A stretch of 64,000 nt of DNA from Chrysomallon squamiferum. Lineage: Eukaryota; Mollusca; Gastropoda; Neomphalida; Peltospiridae. Positions within the stretch are counted from its first letter, which is position 1. Every line of letters begins with the position of its first letter. Shown piece after piece: positions 51,597 through 64,000 of the stretch. Location of the stretch: positions 21,409,128 to 21,473,127 of the forward strand of contig CM022672.1 of NCBI GenBank assembly GCA_012295275.1, in the 5' to 3' direction. A program made the position numbers and the translations under genes. Under the pieces are notes generated by a model. The model was not told where the DNA came from, ran no database searches, and worked only from the letters and a program-made list of their open reading frames with translations.

Positions 51597-54252
51597 CACA
51601 CACATTACTTTTTAGTAGCTACAAAATGTTTTACAGTAGTGTTGTAGATTGTATTTCTAGATATCAGTCTCTACAAACAGATACAGTAATACTGAAAAAG
51701 GTATGGGATTGTGTTATGCAAAGTCCAGAACAGAACAGTCTATCCTATAGAGAATAGTATATTTTTATGTAAAAAGTTTTAAAAAGAAGAAAAATGAAAG
51801 AAACCAAAAAGATAAAAAGAAAAGAAAAATATTGGTTTGGCATAAAAATTTGTAGCATTTTTTCAATAGCACTTGATTTCATTTCACATTTGACTGACAT
51901 ATATGACATATATACATATGTATTGTGAAAGCTGAACAAAATGACACATAATATTGTTATATAAAATCTATGTACAAACGTCTTTTGTTCCAACCCACTA
52001 GTGATGAATTATAATCATATATACCTCACTATGAGGTATCATACATTAGATGCCATGCATGAACTCAGGCTGAACTAGTGGGTAACATTAAAAATTAGGT
52101 GAACTCTAATTTAATGAATTCATTAAATGGCAGCAGATGGTTGTGAAACTTTAATTTTGGTGTTTGCTTCTAGTAAATTCTATTGGTTTCTTTTTGACAG
52201 AATTACTGAAAAAAACAGCATCCATGCTGACACTGTCTTGCAACTGTTACAAATTAATTTGGGATTCTTTTGCAACATCTGGAACCATTATTTGTGCAGG
52301 TCAGGGTTTAAATTTAAAAGTTGTTTCATTCTTTAAACATTTATTTGCATAATCTAAAAAAAAATGTTTTTAATTTTTTTATTTTTTTTTTTTTTTTTTT
52401 TTAAATAAATAAATCAAAGAATAGAAAACAAAGACCCACAAGAAATGCTGAAACCAAATGTTACCACTTTCCACAAATATTAGAGGTTTTCATCTTATTT
52501 TTAAATTTTGTATCTTTTTTTATGTATTACTTTTATTTTATTTTATTTTTTATTTATTTACTGATTTTTATATATATCTATTTTTTATTATTATTATTAT
52601 TTTAATAATGAAAAATAAATGAACAATCAGTTTATCATATATTTTTTTGGCATTATTGACACTACTGTGTTTTACAAATACTGTTTTTTTTTTTTTTAAA
52701 AGGATGTATTTTTTGCTATCCCTTCCAGCACCACATTTTGAAGTAATACATACTACCCTGTGCCAGGTATTTTGAGGAGCATTACCTATTTTTTTTTATC
52801 CCTAATGTGTACCAAACCAGTGCACAATGTGTACCAAACCAGGTCAAACTATGTTGCCAGTGGCGGTGTTTTAGCACACTGAATTATCTCTCTAAGAGCA
52901 CAGAAAGGGTTATAATGAAAAGTATACAAATATCTGGTCTTAAATATATTATTATTTTTTTATATTTTTTTATGTTACTGATGATTATGAAAGACAAAAC
53001 CCACAGTGTCTATTTTAAAAGCTACTTATATTGATTACTATCACAAGATCACTGACATATATTTTACCACAAATATCTCTGATAAGATACAGTTGTTTCT
53101 AATACAACAGGAAATGTTACCATGAATAAAACAAATCCTATCATGCAACAGGTTTAACCAAATAAATTGTTTAATTAAAAGATACATTTTTCATTACTGA
53201 AATATAGTGAAATCATTAACCACATCTAATTTAAAAACGTCATCATTATTATTTATCATATAGTTAACATCACAGAAAGCTTAAAAACAATACAGTAATA
53301 CATCTGCCATGTGCTAAGCAGTAACTGATAAATAACATTCATTATTTTTATGTAAACGGTAACTTATATAAAATAGCAATCTATTTTATCACAATTAAAT
53401 CTTATTTATAATTTCCAGAAGCCATTAAAATCATTGTTCCAATATTTACAACACTTCAAAATGTTCAAGGGAGAGCCTTTCTCCTAGCACTCCTTTAGCA
53501 AAATTACATATTTTTAGTATGCCACCCCAATGTGGTGATTGTTCCAGCAACCCTATTCAGATGTGAAAAAATTTGACAATGACTTTTTTGGTGTAAATCG
53601 TCATTAGCTGCAAATATCATGAGTTTCATTAATATTTTGTTTTCTTAGAAACATATTATTCTAGATTATTTTTAGTCTGATGATTTTGGATAAGGCCTAT
53701 CCTTTCATATCTCAAACCTTTACAAAAACAAGTAACATTACCATCCTTCATCTAAACAAGTTCTGCTGTTGTGACTGATACATAACAACATTTGTAATCT
53801 AGCCAGAACCGTTGTGTTTAAATCAATTTTAATGCAAAATATGACAAGTTTTAGTGTTTGCAGTTGCAAATATCTATTATCAACGTTTCTAGATCAAATT
53901 AAGTGTGTGTGGTATACACGGATGAGTCACACCCATGTTATGACTGTTTAGAGATCTTAATTCAGAAACATTTCAATAATAAACCTTTTCATAAAGCCTA
54001 CTGCTCCTAGTTTACCACTGTCTTCTGTAAGCTAGCAAGTTCAATCCATTCTCCGTAATTATGTTACAATTTCAGATTTAGAAGGTACCAATTTATTCTT
54101 GGTCTCCTATAATGAATGAACATGGCAAACCAATATCTAAGTTCCACAAATTAAAAAGGTTTTATTTAATGTGTAATAAATGACATTGCTATTATTTACC
54201 TTTAACCCAGAAGTCTGCTATATACATACATATATATATATACACAACCACA

Positions 54253-54261
54253 CACGTGCGT

Positions 54262-54297
<36 letters not shown>

Positions 54298-54364
54298 TCA
54301 CACACACACACACACACACTCACATACACACACACACACACACACACATACACACACACACACA
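54253..54364 (+). repeat. Interrupted (CA)n microsatellite
   Basis: CA dinucleotides broken by ATTCA, ACTCACAT and ATACA interruptions. Confidence 0.9.
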
Positions 54365-54365
54365 T

Positions 54366-54680
54366 TCAAGGTCAGATTTCCCATATAAGTTTTCTAGGCT
54401 AGTGCCCAGGGCGGCAGGAAGATAGGTGTGGCAGTTTATGTTACATAAATTCATATTTTCACATTTGACTCATAAATAAATCACTGTGTAAATGTAAAAC
54501 CATGTTTTTGTTTCAACTAGATCATAAGTTATAACCATTCATATTATATAAACTAAGTGGGAAGGGTGAGGTGGACTTGAGCCTTGAGGAAGGGGTAGTC
54601 AAATTTCTTTAGCCTATGGGCAGCAAGCACATTAAATCCAACCCAGCACACATTTAAAATGCTTGTATCAAACAGCAAAC
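54366..54680. mobile_element. Possible hAT-like non-autonomous transposon relic
   Basis: The stretch is richer in G+C than its flanks and holds two phrases that look like decayed hAT-type ends: GTGCCCAGGGCGGCAGGAAG at 54,402-54,421 and GGGGTAGTCAAATTTCTTTA at 54,593-54,612, followed by GCCTATGGGCAGC. Many hAT elements begin CAG.GGT..(N)CAAA...GGCC..GGGC. I could not confirm terminal inverted repeats or an 8-bp target duplication. Confidence 0.3.
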
Positions 54681-56487
54681 CAACAGTTACCATAAAGACA
54701 AGAAACATTAGATGGTTAAATTTACACTAACATTTACCTGACTAGCAGGTTGCAGCTTGAATATTTACACTGTAATTTCAGGACAGAAAATAAACAAAAA
54801 TTATTAGATTATATGTAAAATTACCTTTGCATCTTTTATTTGTATAACAATATATTGGGACAATATTCAATATATGTTGTTTTTGCTTTAATGTGCATAA
54901 CACTGTGAAATCATGATTATTAAATTTGTTTAACTAAGTTTTCACAATTATTGACAGTTGCTGCCTCTTTACACACAAAGATTTGAATCTGGAGTTTAAA
55001 TCTATAAATATATGTAATGAGAATATGCATGTTTGTATATTACTATATAGTATTCATGATTCTGTGTTTTTGTGCTTAGAATCTCTGGATATGCATATAT
55101 ATTATAATGTTTGTTTGTGAATATATATTTAGGAGTATCTGTAAAATTGGGACATATTTTCATTTTTTCTATATGCAGTACCTCATTCCCACATTGCACC
55201 TTAAGTTAATAGTGTTGCTTATTCCTCAGTGCTCTACATTTATCTTCTATACTGAAACATTAATTTAATACAAATTCAAACTTAAATAGCACATGTTGAT
55301 AATTTACTATCAATAATAAATTGATTTATCAAAATATCAATAACTTTTCATCAATACTTGAAAATCTAATGCAGATGCTTATTTAACTGCATGCAAGAAT
55401 ATATGTACAATGTTCAAATATCTTTTCCCTTTGTGCACTCTGCTCAAGTAATGCCAAAATAACACTTTATCTTTTCTAAGCATACTTATTTTAGATAACA
55501 ATCAATCCCTTAGTAGAAAAGAATAAATCCTTAATTAACCTATGAAAAGTTCATGTTCTTTTCTAACTACAGAGTAGAGCACAATGCTACAACTACAACT
55601 CATTTTAAATCTTAAAAGAAACCCACCAAAACACAATCTGAATTTTAAGACATTGCACAGACACAGTTCATTTTGAAATTTAAAAAACCTACCAAAACAG
55701 CATCAGAATCCTATTTTAAGACAATCCCCAGAGCAATGACACAACCAAATCTCATTTTAAATATGTTTAAACCCCACCAAAACACCATTTGTATTTTAAT
55801 GACATTCCTTTGAGATTAAAAACCACAAAAAAATATCAAAAGTGACTTCAAAAATAAATATATATATATATATATATTAAACAAAAATCCAACTAAGTTC
55901 AACTGTCATTATTTTTTTTTCATTAATCCAAGTTTGCATCAGTTTGAATTAAGAATTAAAAATGAATAACCAAGATATGTCAGTATTTTTATATATACAT
56001 AATTACAACTTTTAGCAAAATAAATACAAAATAATATGGTAATAGTTAATAATTTTTAATTGGGTTTGTTTGTTTGTTTATGTCTTCCTTAATCTTTATT
56101 TATTTTCATTTTTCATCACACACACACTGTTGTGGCTTTTTTCATTTTTTTATTTTATTGTTTTTTTCTCTTGATGTTTTTCATTTGTTTTAAAAGATCA
56201 CCAAGGAAATGAAAATACTTGTGTACTAGAAAACATTATTTATATTTATATTAATCTGTCAGATAAATACTGGGTCAGAATATGTTTATAATTTATTTAA
56301 AATTAAATAATAATAATAATAATAATAATATTAATAATAATAATAATAATAATAAAAATAATATTTTAAAATCAGATAATTCAAATTCTTTTTTAAAAAA
56401 AAAAATTTTATTATTATTTTATTTTCTCTCTCTGCATTTCTTATTTTTATTTATTTTATTTATTTATTTATTATTTATTTATCTTAA

Positions 56488-56519
<32 letters not shown>

Positions 56520-57912
56520 GCTATAGATGAAGGAAAAATGCTATGGAGTGGTAACTTCTGTAATACTTGATCATATAAGCAAGGCAATTTCTAAAAATAA
56601 AATTTTCTACAGAAGCCATAATAAAGCACTTGTCAGTGACCTTATAAATAGTGACAAATCTGCTTAACGTTTTTACTATTTGAAGAAAAATAATGCATCT
56701 GCATACTAAAAAAAAATTAAAGCCTATGTATATCTGTAAAAATAAAACTTTTATGAAAAAATATTAATGTCATTTATTTTGGCAAATATCTATTTATTTC
56801 AGGATAAAAAAAAAAAGTATATTCCATTAATTTTATCTGCCATTAAATTTTATTTTTAATTTTTATTTATTTTTAATTTTTTGTTTTATTTATTTATGTA
56901 TTTATTTATTATTATTTGGGTTTTTTGTATGACAATATTGATGTATCTATGTATATGTGTGAGTTAATGTCTCTATATTGAACTATTGTTTACGAAAATA
57001 TGTGAATGTTGTTATTAAATATATTATTTATTTCCTTTCTGACTTTTTTATTGTTGTTCTTTTTTATTTCAGTGTATTTTTTCTTCTTTTATTTCTTTTT
57101 TCTTTATATATATATATCTTCATCTCAGACAACATTCAAATGATCATCAACTTATACAGTTAGCTGTTATCTCTCTGACTGCCTATTTCACCTTTATTTG
57201 TGATAATTACTTGCAAATTAATCAAATCTCAGTAATATTGTTGAATTTTCATAATTTCAGATCTTCTACAAGCCAGATGTTCTGATTTTGCATTTCAAAT
57301 AAACTTTTGAATTCAAATTAACAGTAATTCTGTACATTTTAATATTAATGATTTTTAGATGTTAGTCATGTATTTTTTCCAATAATGACAATGCAGATAC
57401 CAGACCTTTTATTTATCTGGCTGACTGAAAACAGTGTTGGCCTGGAACATAGAAAATCCTGTTTTGTGTAGTTATGGTTTGCTGAATTATGAATGTCCCG
57501 GGAAGCAGAAGGAACTGATTGGTTTGCATGTGTTTTATTTTAACAACAAAATGAAAAGCATTTATATTCTAGCATTACTGTCTGGGGTAGCAGCCACTTG
57601 TGTGCGTGTGTTTTGTTTTCTTTACTTGTTATTTCTTCTTTTTCTCCTCAATTTTTTGTCACTCACATTGGTCACTACTATTTTAAAGTATTTTTATATG
57701 TGGTTGATTAAGCAGGTGCTTGTGCATTATATGTTTTTTCCTATTTAATCTATATGAAGTTTTGCATCAAAATGGGAATCTCTGAGACTTAAAATAATGG
57801 CAGCTAAACAGATTGGAGTGATTTATACTCAGCATAAATTTCACGTAAATAAAAAGAATGGATAGAAAATATATTGGAAATATGTTAACTGACAGTACCT
57901 CTGGCCTTTGTT

Positions 57913-58383
57913 GTGACTGTGGACAATGCTCCCCTTGTATTCTCTTCTCCTGAACCACACAGAAGACACATACATACAGACTTTCCAGTACATCCTAAAA
58001 TACTTGCCATGATGTTTCAGATGGACTTTGAGACATCTGCTTACAATGCTGTAACCTGTATTCGCCATCACATGACTGAGAGGCTGATTTTTCCATTATA
58101 CTCAGTGTATTTGGTATCGTATATAAAAAGACCAACTTCAGATTATATTGAAAATGGTGACATACAAAAGGTGTTAAGGCATGCTTCAGCCCTTCCGATG
58201 GTTCCACTGGACAAAGTTGAGGATGTTTGGCCTGACATAACTGCCAAAAGTCCCCAGGATGAAAAGAAAATATTACTGATGGACTATGTCACTAGCACAA
58301 GGACAGAAGGGTCATGGTCTCCAGTAATGTGGAATCACTTTGGTAATGACAACCACCAAACAAATAACCATCTGCACACATAG
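57913..58383 (+). mobile_element. MULE-type transposase relic (C-terminal part)
   Basis: An open frame of 156 codons contains, in order, PKILAMMFQMDFETSAYNAV (the second catalytic-aspartate region seen in MULE transposases as MTDFE.A..NA), an IQKVLRHASALPMVPLDKVE stretch, VWPDI, and SWSPVMWNHFGNDNHQTNNH. The order of D-F-E, ALPFLP-like, and W-x(n)-TNN-x-L-E-G-W-H blocks is typical of Mutator-like (MULE) transposases, often found with a FLYWCH finger in animals. The usual CxxH motif between them is degraded (INAVTCIRHH region) and the frame ends at the point where EGWH is expected. No FLYWCH domain was found upstream, so it is a 5'- and 3'-truncated relic, or a fragment recently kept open. Confidence 0.6.
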
Positions 58384-59516
58384 ACAAATGATGTACAACC
58401 AGATAGATTTTCACTTAGGTATTGTTGTATATCATTTTAAAATTTATTTTTATTTAATTTTATTTGCAATATCAACAACATAACCACTGAAATGAACTCT
58501 TAGTGCCAACAACTGCACTGTGGTAAAGGTTTAGTTTGTTGTTACCTTTTACCTGTTGTCTGCACACACCATCAAACAGGTGAAAGAGCAATTAACAAGT
58601 AGATAGCTGTAGATAGATGTAGATAGATGCTAATTAGTACACACCAACAAGTCCTATGATGTAGAAATCACAGACCATTGTTACTGTTGTTGTTTTTATT
58701 TGTTTTTGTTTTGGGATAGGGTTTAATGTTACAACCAAATCTTAAAACATTCAACTATAAAACAAATTCATTTATTATCATTTATTTTTAATTATTTCAA
58801 ATTGATATAGGAATAAAATAATGATTATTGAAAATGAATAAAAATTAAAACCACATTTTTGCTTTAGTATGTAAATGTAATATATCATTTTTTTTTTTTT
58901 TTTTTCTATTTTGGCTACTTTAATGTTTAATTTAAAACCATATGTCTGTTTTTATTGATTCAAATATGAAATGCAGAGTATGTTCAGAAAAACAGTGTTG
59001 TAACTGCCTCAAAGAATATTTCATATTTTTTTTAGCTGACTACAAAGAATCTGAAACGTTCCCATTACTGCAGAATTAGATTAATTTATGTTCAAAAGGA
59101 TATTCTACTAATGTGTAGGCACTGTGACCCAGACATTCAGTCCATGTTTACTGACTGTACAGGACAGAGAAACAAAGCACGAGGAAAAAACAAATTTCAT
59201 TTCTTTCCCTTCAGAGTTTACATTTAATAAGTTAAAGAGACCATACAATCAAAGAAGCTTAGCAGATTATGCAGGTCAGAGGCATAGAACATCACACAAC
59301 TTTCTTCATAAAGATACTTTTTCTTTCATATCATTTTACCAGGATTACTGCAGTTGTCAGATGTAAAGTGAATTAATGTGATGATGAACTACTGTGATGA
59401 GAATGATGACAGAATTTCAGCCTATGATTTCAAAAGAAAAGAGAACAAAACAAACAAAATTATACGAAATTCTGACTGGTTAAAAAAGAGTTAAAAAAAA
59501 AAAAATTAAATCTAAT

Positions 59517-59523
59517 AATAATA

Positions 59524-59570
<47 letters not shown>
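59517..59570 (+). repeat. (TTA)n microsatellite
   Basis: TTA run preceded by a short AAT run (about 59,513-59,522), so its left edge can form a hairpin. Confidence 0.9.
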
Positions 59571-59571
<1 letters not shown>

Positions 59572-61037
59572 AATAAACCCCCCAAAAATCAACATGAAAT
59601 AGAAACATTTTCTTTTTTAATATAGGTTTCTTTTTTTCCTAATATCGTTCAAATTTAAAGTTTTTATAAAAGTCATTTAGGGTATAAATAAAATACCAAA
59701 CAAAGCTTTATACATTAAGCATTAACACTTGTAATTGAGGTCTATGGTTAATGTCCAGAGACCTACAATGAATAAATGAATATCTGATAATCCTTCAATG
59801 CATATTAATGCTAGCAGTTAAAGGCTGATTAAAGCCATTTCTCTCACAGTGACAAGATGTATTAGAATGCCAAAAGTTATCAGAATATCAAAAAGCTTTC
59901 TTAATTTATTAATCAGTACAATTTGTTATCATGAGATTAAAATCAAACTCTCATCAAAATGGATTTTTCCATGATGTCAAGATATTCTTAGTCATTTTCC
60001 TGCTCAATATTTGTAAACAAAATCTGTAAATCAGTAAAGATTATATACTGGTATCTAATTTTAAAAAGTGAAAATCAGCACAAGAACAGTAAATTTGATT
60101 TTAATGTCATCCTCTAAATGAAAAGTGACATCACACATGCTGTAAATAGATCTTAATATGTATTGATCGACTGAGGATTTTTATGATTTTTCTAAATAAA
60201 TAGAGTATGTTCTAATCAATACAACTCCACTATATGTCGAATAAGACAAAAGTACGATTTATGGGTTTTCACAATACAATGGACTTGGAGAAAAAGCAAT
60301 TATTTCTTGCCAGTTTTGACAATGCAGTTTCCATACTTTGGCCAAGGCAAACTGAAAAACTAACAAAACAAACAACAACAAAAAAAATCCAACTTTAAGT
60401 ATGTGCTTTAAATAACACCAAGAAACAAAAAAGAATATTTTCTCCCAAAATAAAATGACACAACTCATTAATTTTAATGACAATTAAAAATCAATGCTCC
60501 GCTGCCCTGTTTAAAGTTTATGGATGAATAATTCATAAGAATACTAACACCTTAATTCAAGCCAAATCTTTCTTTCTATCCTGCAGTCTGGCTTGTGGCT
60601 GGGAATTCGTAAAGGACAATATTTGTGTTTATCAAACAGACTTCAAAGAATGCAACAACAGGTTTAGAGTAAACAGGCTAATGGGCTGCACAATGTTGAT
60701 AGTTTACTGGTAGAATAATGTTTATGTTGACCTAGTCTGCAGTCTCAGTGCATTTGTCTGCCCACTGACCTGCTGGTGTGTTTTCTGTAATTGCATAACC
60801 ACCCATTACCTGAAATCCTGAAGAACAGATGTACGGAAAACTTGAAACATATAAGAAGTAAAATATAACTGTAAATAATTATTCTAACAAATGTTTTTTA
60901 TGCAAAAATATTAAATATTATTAGTTTTGATTATGTTATTTATGCATATTATTGTTTCTATACTAATATTCATGAACAGAACCAGAATTTTTGAAAAGAG
61001 AAAAATGCTATCATTGCGTAAGTTATTTCTTTAAACA

Positions 61038-61266
61038 TTAACACCTTCAGTGCTGGGCATTTTGGGGATTTTCACAAATTGAAACAAGTTTCTGATCATT
61101 CTTGCCATGATTTTTCTGATTGCCAGGGAAGCCCAAAGCCAGCACTGGAAGTCACATCTTTAATGAGCGGCAATTTTAAAAGTATGATGGAGATCACCGT
61201 CATTCTGCACCTTATCATATACATACTGCATTGTGGAGATCTGTCATTCAGCACCAAAGGTGTTAA
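61038..61266. mobile_element. piggyBac-like MITE with TTAA ends
   Basis: The left end reads TTAACACCTTCAGTGCTG and the right end, in reverse complement, TTAACACCTTTGGTGCTG: 16 of 18 bases match. Both ends start with TTAA, the target site duplicated by piggyBac elements. The 229-bp element has no transposase frame; an 82-aa plus frame across it is chance. It is a non-autonomous element. Confidence 0.7.
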
Positions 61267-61814
61267 TGAATTTTACTATCAAGAAAAAAAAATCATTACA
61301 AATATAAAAAAAAATAAAAAAAAATAAATATCAGCAGCATATCCCTGAGGCACCACTCTCTAGATCTATATTTAATTATCTATTTCTTTTTTAACATTTT
61401 TATGTTTTTTTTTTTTTTTACTTTATATTTTACTTTTTATAATTACACTGACACACAGCAAATTTTGATGGCGAATGAGAATTAAGCAATTTTTTTTAAG
61501 ATCAGCAAGGATGTTAAAAGTAAAAACAGAAGTTGAAATGACAGATAACAAAAACTATTATCATCATCATCATCATAATCATATCCATGATATCATCATC
61601 ATTATTATTATACTATCTTTATACAACACCCTTTCCACATTAAATCCAAATTAAATGCAAAGGTGAATTACAATGTAAAAATAATAAACTCTTTTAAAGA
61701 TGACAGACATATTCAAAGTTTAAAAATAAATCCAAATTATGATTAAAAAGTAGAATGTCATAAATTCTGAACATACAGGAAGCTAAACATTTTAAGTATC
61801 TATTTAACCTTCGT

Positions 61815-61849
<35 letters not shown>

Positions 61850-62357
61850 CAAAATGTCTGTAACTTCCTCAAGTATTTGAAATGATTCCAAAATGCAAGC
61901 AAGATATATAATACCATTTACAGATACATGAATAATAAAAAAACAAAAAACATAAGTAGATATACTGGTATATACAACAAATGAATACACCATTTATACC
62001 GGTATACCCTAAAAATAAATAAGAAAAAATATAACTGATTATATAACTCCTGCTCTGTAATACATATATACACAAACACACAGTGCAAAAGGTTATAGCT
62101 ATAAAGAAAATATTGTGTAAGGAAAAAGAAATAAATATAACTTGGCAATAAAAGGTGTGAATAGAATGTAGGGAGAAAACCATAAACAAGGATGTAAGCT
62201 GAAAGGAGTAAATGAGCATGTACAGTAGGCTGAAAGACATAAACATGGTTTTACTGACTTTCACTGCATTGTCATTGACCCAGTAACTCACAATGTGCAT
62301 GGAACAGCTACACTGATATGCAGGCAGATGTGCATCACATGTGCATTACATTAGACC

Positions 62358-62570
62358 CATGATGTAGCTGAATAACTGTTCCAGAAATAACTTTATTTAA
62401 GCTGTTTTCTGAAGTTATAAAGAGAATTCTTCTCAAAATTATCCATAAATCTTATTGTGTTTGTTCATTCATGATGTAGTCATAAAAATATTTCAGAAAT
62501 AACTTCATTTAAGCTGTTTTCGGAAGTTATTAACAGAATTCATACCAAAATTATCTCTAATTTACATGCC
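62358..62570 (+). repeat. 112-bp direct tandem duplication
   Basis: CATGATGTAG starts copies at 62,358 and 62,470. Shared blocks follow in the same order: CAGAAATAACTT.ATTTAAGC, TGTTTTC.GAAGTTAT, AGAATTC and AAAATTATC. The copies differ by scattered substitutions and small gaps. Confidence 0.8.
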
Positions 62571-64000
62571 GTGATATTGGTATAATTCAAATTTCTTTTT
62601 CTTTTTAGAAAGTTTATTTTACCCTGTTTTGATTGCTCATTCAGTATATAACTATAAAAATTTATTTATGTCTTTTTCTAACATAATTCATCTCTACAAT
62701 ACCTGTAATTTATTCATGCATATACATGGACATGGATAAATTTTAATTTAGTTTTTAGCATGTAAATTAGTTTTTTGTGTTTCAGTCATAATATAATTAC
62801 AAAAATATGAGCATTTAAACATTTATATTTTTATATATGTACATTAATATATTGTATGTATGTTGTAAATGTTTTGCACATCTGTACTGTGTTCCACATT
62901 TACACACTTGCTTGTTTTTATGGTGAAAGCTACACATTTATTTACCTCTGAAATAGCATTTTTATTTTATTTTATTTATTTATTTTATTTTATTTTTTTT
63001 TTATGAATCATTACATGTTAAATTTACCAGATTTAGAATTCAGTTTAGCTATAAACTTTTTTTTATTTTTATTAAATTATTTTTATATATATTATGTTTT
63101 AAGTTTCATGAAAAATAATGAAATCCAAAAAAAAAAAATGCATTTTGAAACACAACCAACAATAAACAAAAACAATAATAAATAAATGAAGTTGAATAAA
63201 TATATAAATAAAAATAAAATAAACATGTATAATATACTATTTTGAATGTACATTTTATGATTCAACAATATCAATCATTCGGTGGCTGAGATAATAAATT
63301 CAAATATAATCATTTTTTGACATGATCTTTACATCAGAATAACAAGGCTTAAAAACTGTTTTCAATAGAAATATTCCGTTTACAAAGTTATGCTCCTATC
63401 ACACACACACATTCAAATAAATACTATTTTATGCAATAGGAAAAGGTTTTAAATATGAATAAGCTATCAGTGTCAATATTTTCACAAGTATTATTTCTCT
63501 CTAAAAAGAAATATATATCATGGTAAATACCTACTGTTTGGTCTTTTGGGAGATTTGTTTGTTATTAGGCAGTTGTACATGTTCTAACTTGTTTTCTGTA
63601 AATAAGTCATCTTGCAGAGAGATGATTTCAAACAGAAATACCTAAATTATTATGAAATGTTCTTGCATAAATATCTAATTCTGAACATTCTGTCACACTG
63701 AAAATGTGTGATATTTTCAACACCTGTAATATTTAAAACAAGGAACATCTAAACAGCTTGATGGTATTTTTGCAACAAAGGATGTAAATAAGAACCCTTC
63801 ATTCTTTAATTATAAATTTAAACAATTCAGTTTAAAAATAAAATATATCAAACACGAAACAAAACAGTTATCAAAAAACCCAGAAGAATAATAAAAGTAT
63901 GGCATTTAAAAGTAACAATTAATAATAACTTACAAGTTTAAATTAAAACAGTATATATGTATTTTTTTCTAGACAAGCCTCAATTCATTACTAATATTAT

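Larger units (their letters stand above)
50835..64000. other. Region upstream of the nuclear receptor, no host gene seen
   Basis: A possible acceptor (TTTCTTTCAG) just upstream of the receptor's first coding exon, with exon start near 50,883 on the minus strand, suggests a non-coding 5' exon further right, but I could not place it. The rest is AT-rich with (AT)n at 51,518-51,592, CA repeats at 54,253-54,364, (AAT)-type repeats at 56,308-56,356, (TTA)n at 59,517-59,570, and the transposon relics listed separately. The final 1.4 kb (62,600-64,000) shows nothing recognisable. Confidence 0.45.

Noticed and set aside
57434-57748. 104-codon plus frame upstream of the MULE relic
   Set aside because: Hydrophobic low-complexity second half and no match to FLYWCH or transposase blocks.
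59124-59366. 80-codon plus frame
   Set aside because: Slightly richer in G+C but no motif, and other frames are similarly uninformative; perhaps part of the decayed transposon area.

Overview
This is a strongly A+T-rich piece of an animal nuclear genome. Genes are split by AT-rich introns, splice sites follow GT-AG, microsatellites are very dense ((AAT)n, (GA)n, (CA)n, (AT)n, (TTTA)n, long poly-A/T), and decayed transposons are present. A nuclear receptor with the ESCKA P-box typical of the HR96/DAF-12 group points to a protostome. I lean towards a mollusc or another lophotrochozoan from overall composition, but that is inference. All exon models were spliced by hand by matching reading phase across junctions. 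No transcript or database evidence was available.

Layout. (1) 1-7,931: only the first coding exon (7,783-7,931, minus) of an EEIG1/FAM102-type NT-C2 protein, with the rest of the left edge being its intron 1. A CpG-richer promoter-like region follows at 7,932-8,700 and holds a 20-bp perfect palindrome made of two inverted TGACAG sites. (2) 10,086-13,967, minus: a complete nine-exon coiled-coil gene (366 aa) resembling CCDC172. (3) 13,968-14,566: a 599-bp head-to-head promoter with an E2F-like site and CCAAT boxes, with long (GA/TC)n tracts at nearly equal distances on either side. (4) 14,567-20,259, plus: a complete eight-exon RING E3 ligase gene (497 aa) with a Neuralized-like C-terminal RING. 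Downstream lie a decayed copy of part of the RING exon (21,769-21,837) and a phase-compatible candidate alternative last exon (22,660-22,751) that would give a RING-less isoform. (5) 22,752-32,722: about 10 kb with no supported gene. (6) 32,723-50,834, minus: a complete five-exon nuclear receptor (429 aa) of the HR96/NR1J type with zinc fingers, ligand-binding domain and AF-2 helix. Its 13-kb first intron holds a candidate alternative first exon (42,837-42,899) in the same phase, a LINE reverse-transcriptase relic, a G-quadruplex motif and a decayed tandem array. (7) 50,835-64,000: no host gene found. It holds a MULE-type transposase relic (57,913-58,383), a piggyBac-like MITE with TTAA ends (61,038-61,266), a possible hAT-like relic and a 112-bp tandem duplication.

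The genes do not form a pathway. The most notable biology is isoform architecture: alternative N-termini plus a NAGNAG acceptor in the receptor, and a possible RING-plus/RING-minus switch in the E3 ligase. I saw no undescribed multi-gene system, CRISPR array, rRNA or tRNA gene.
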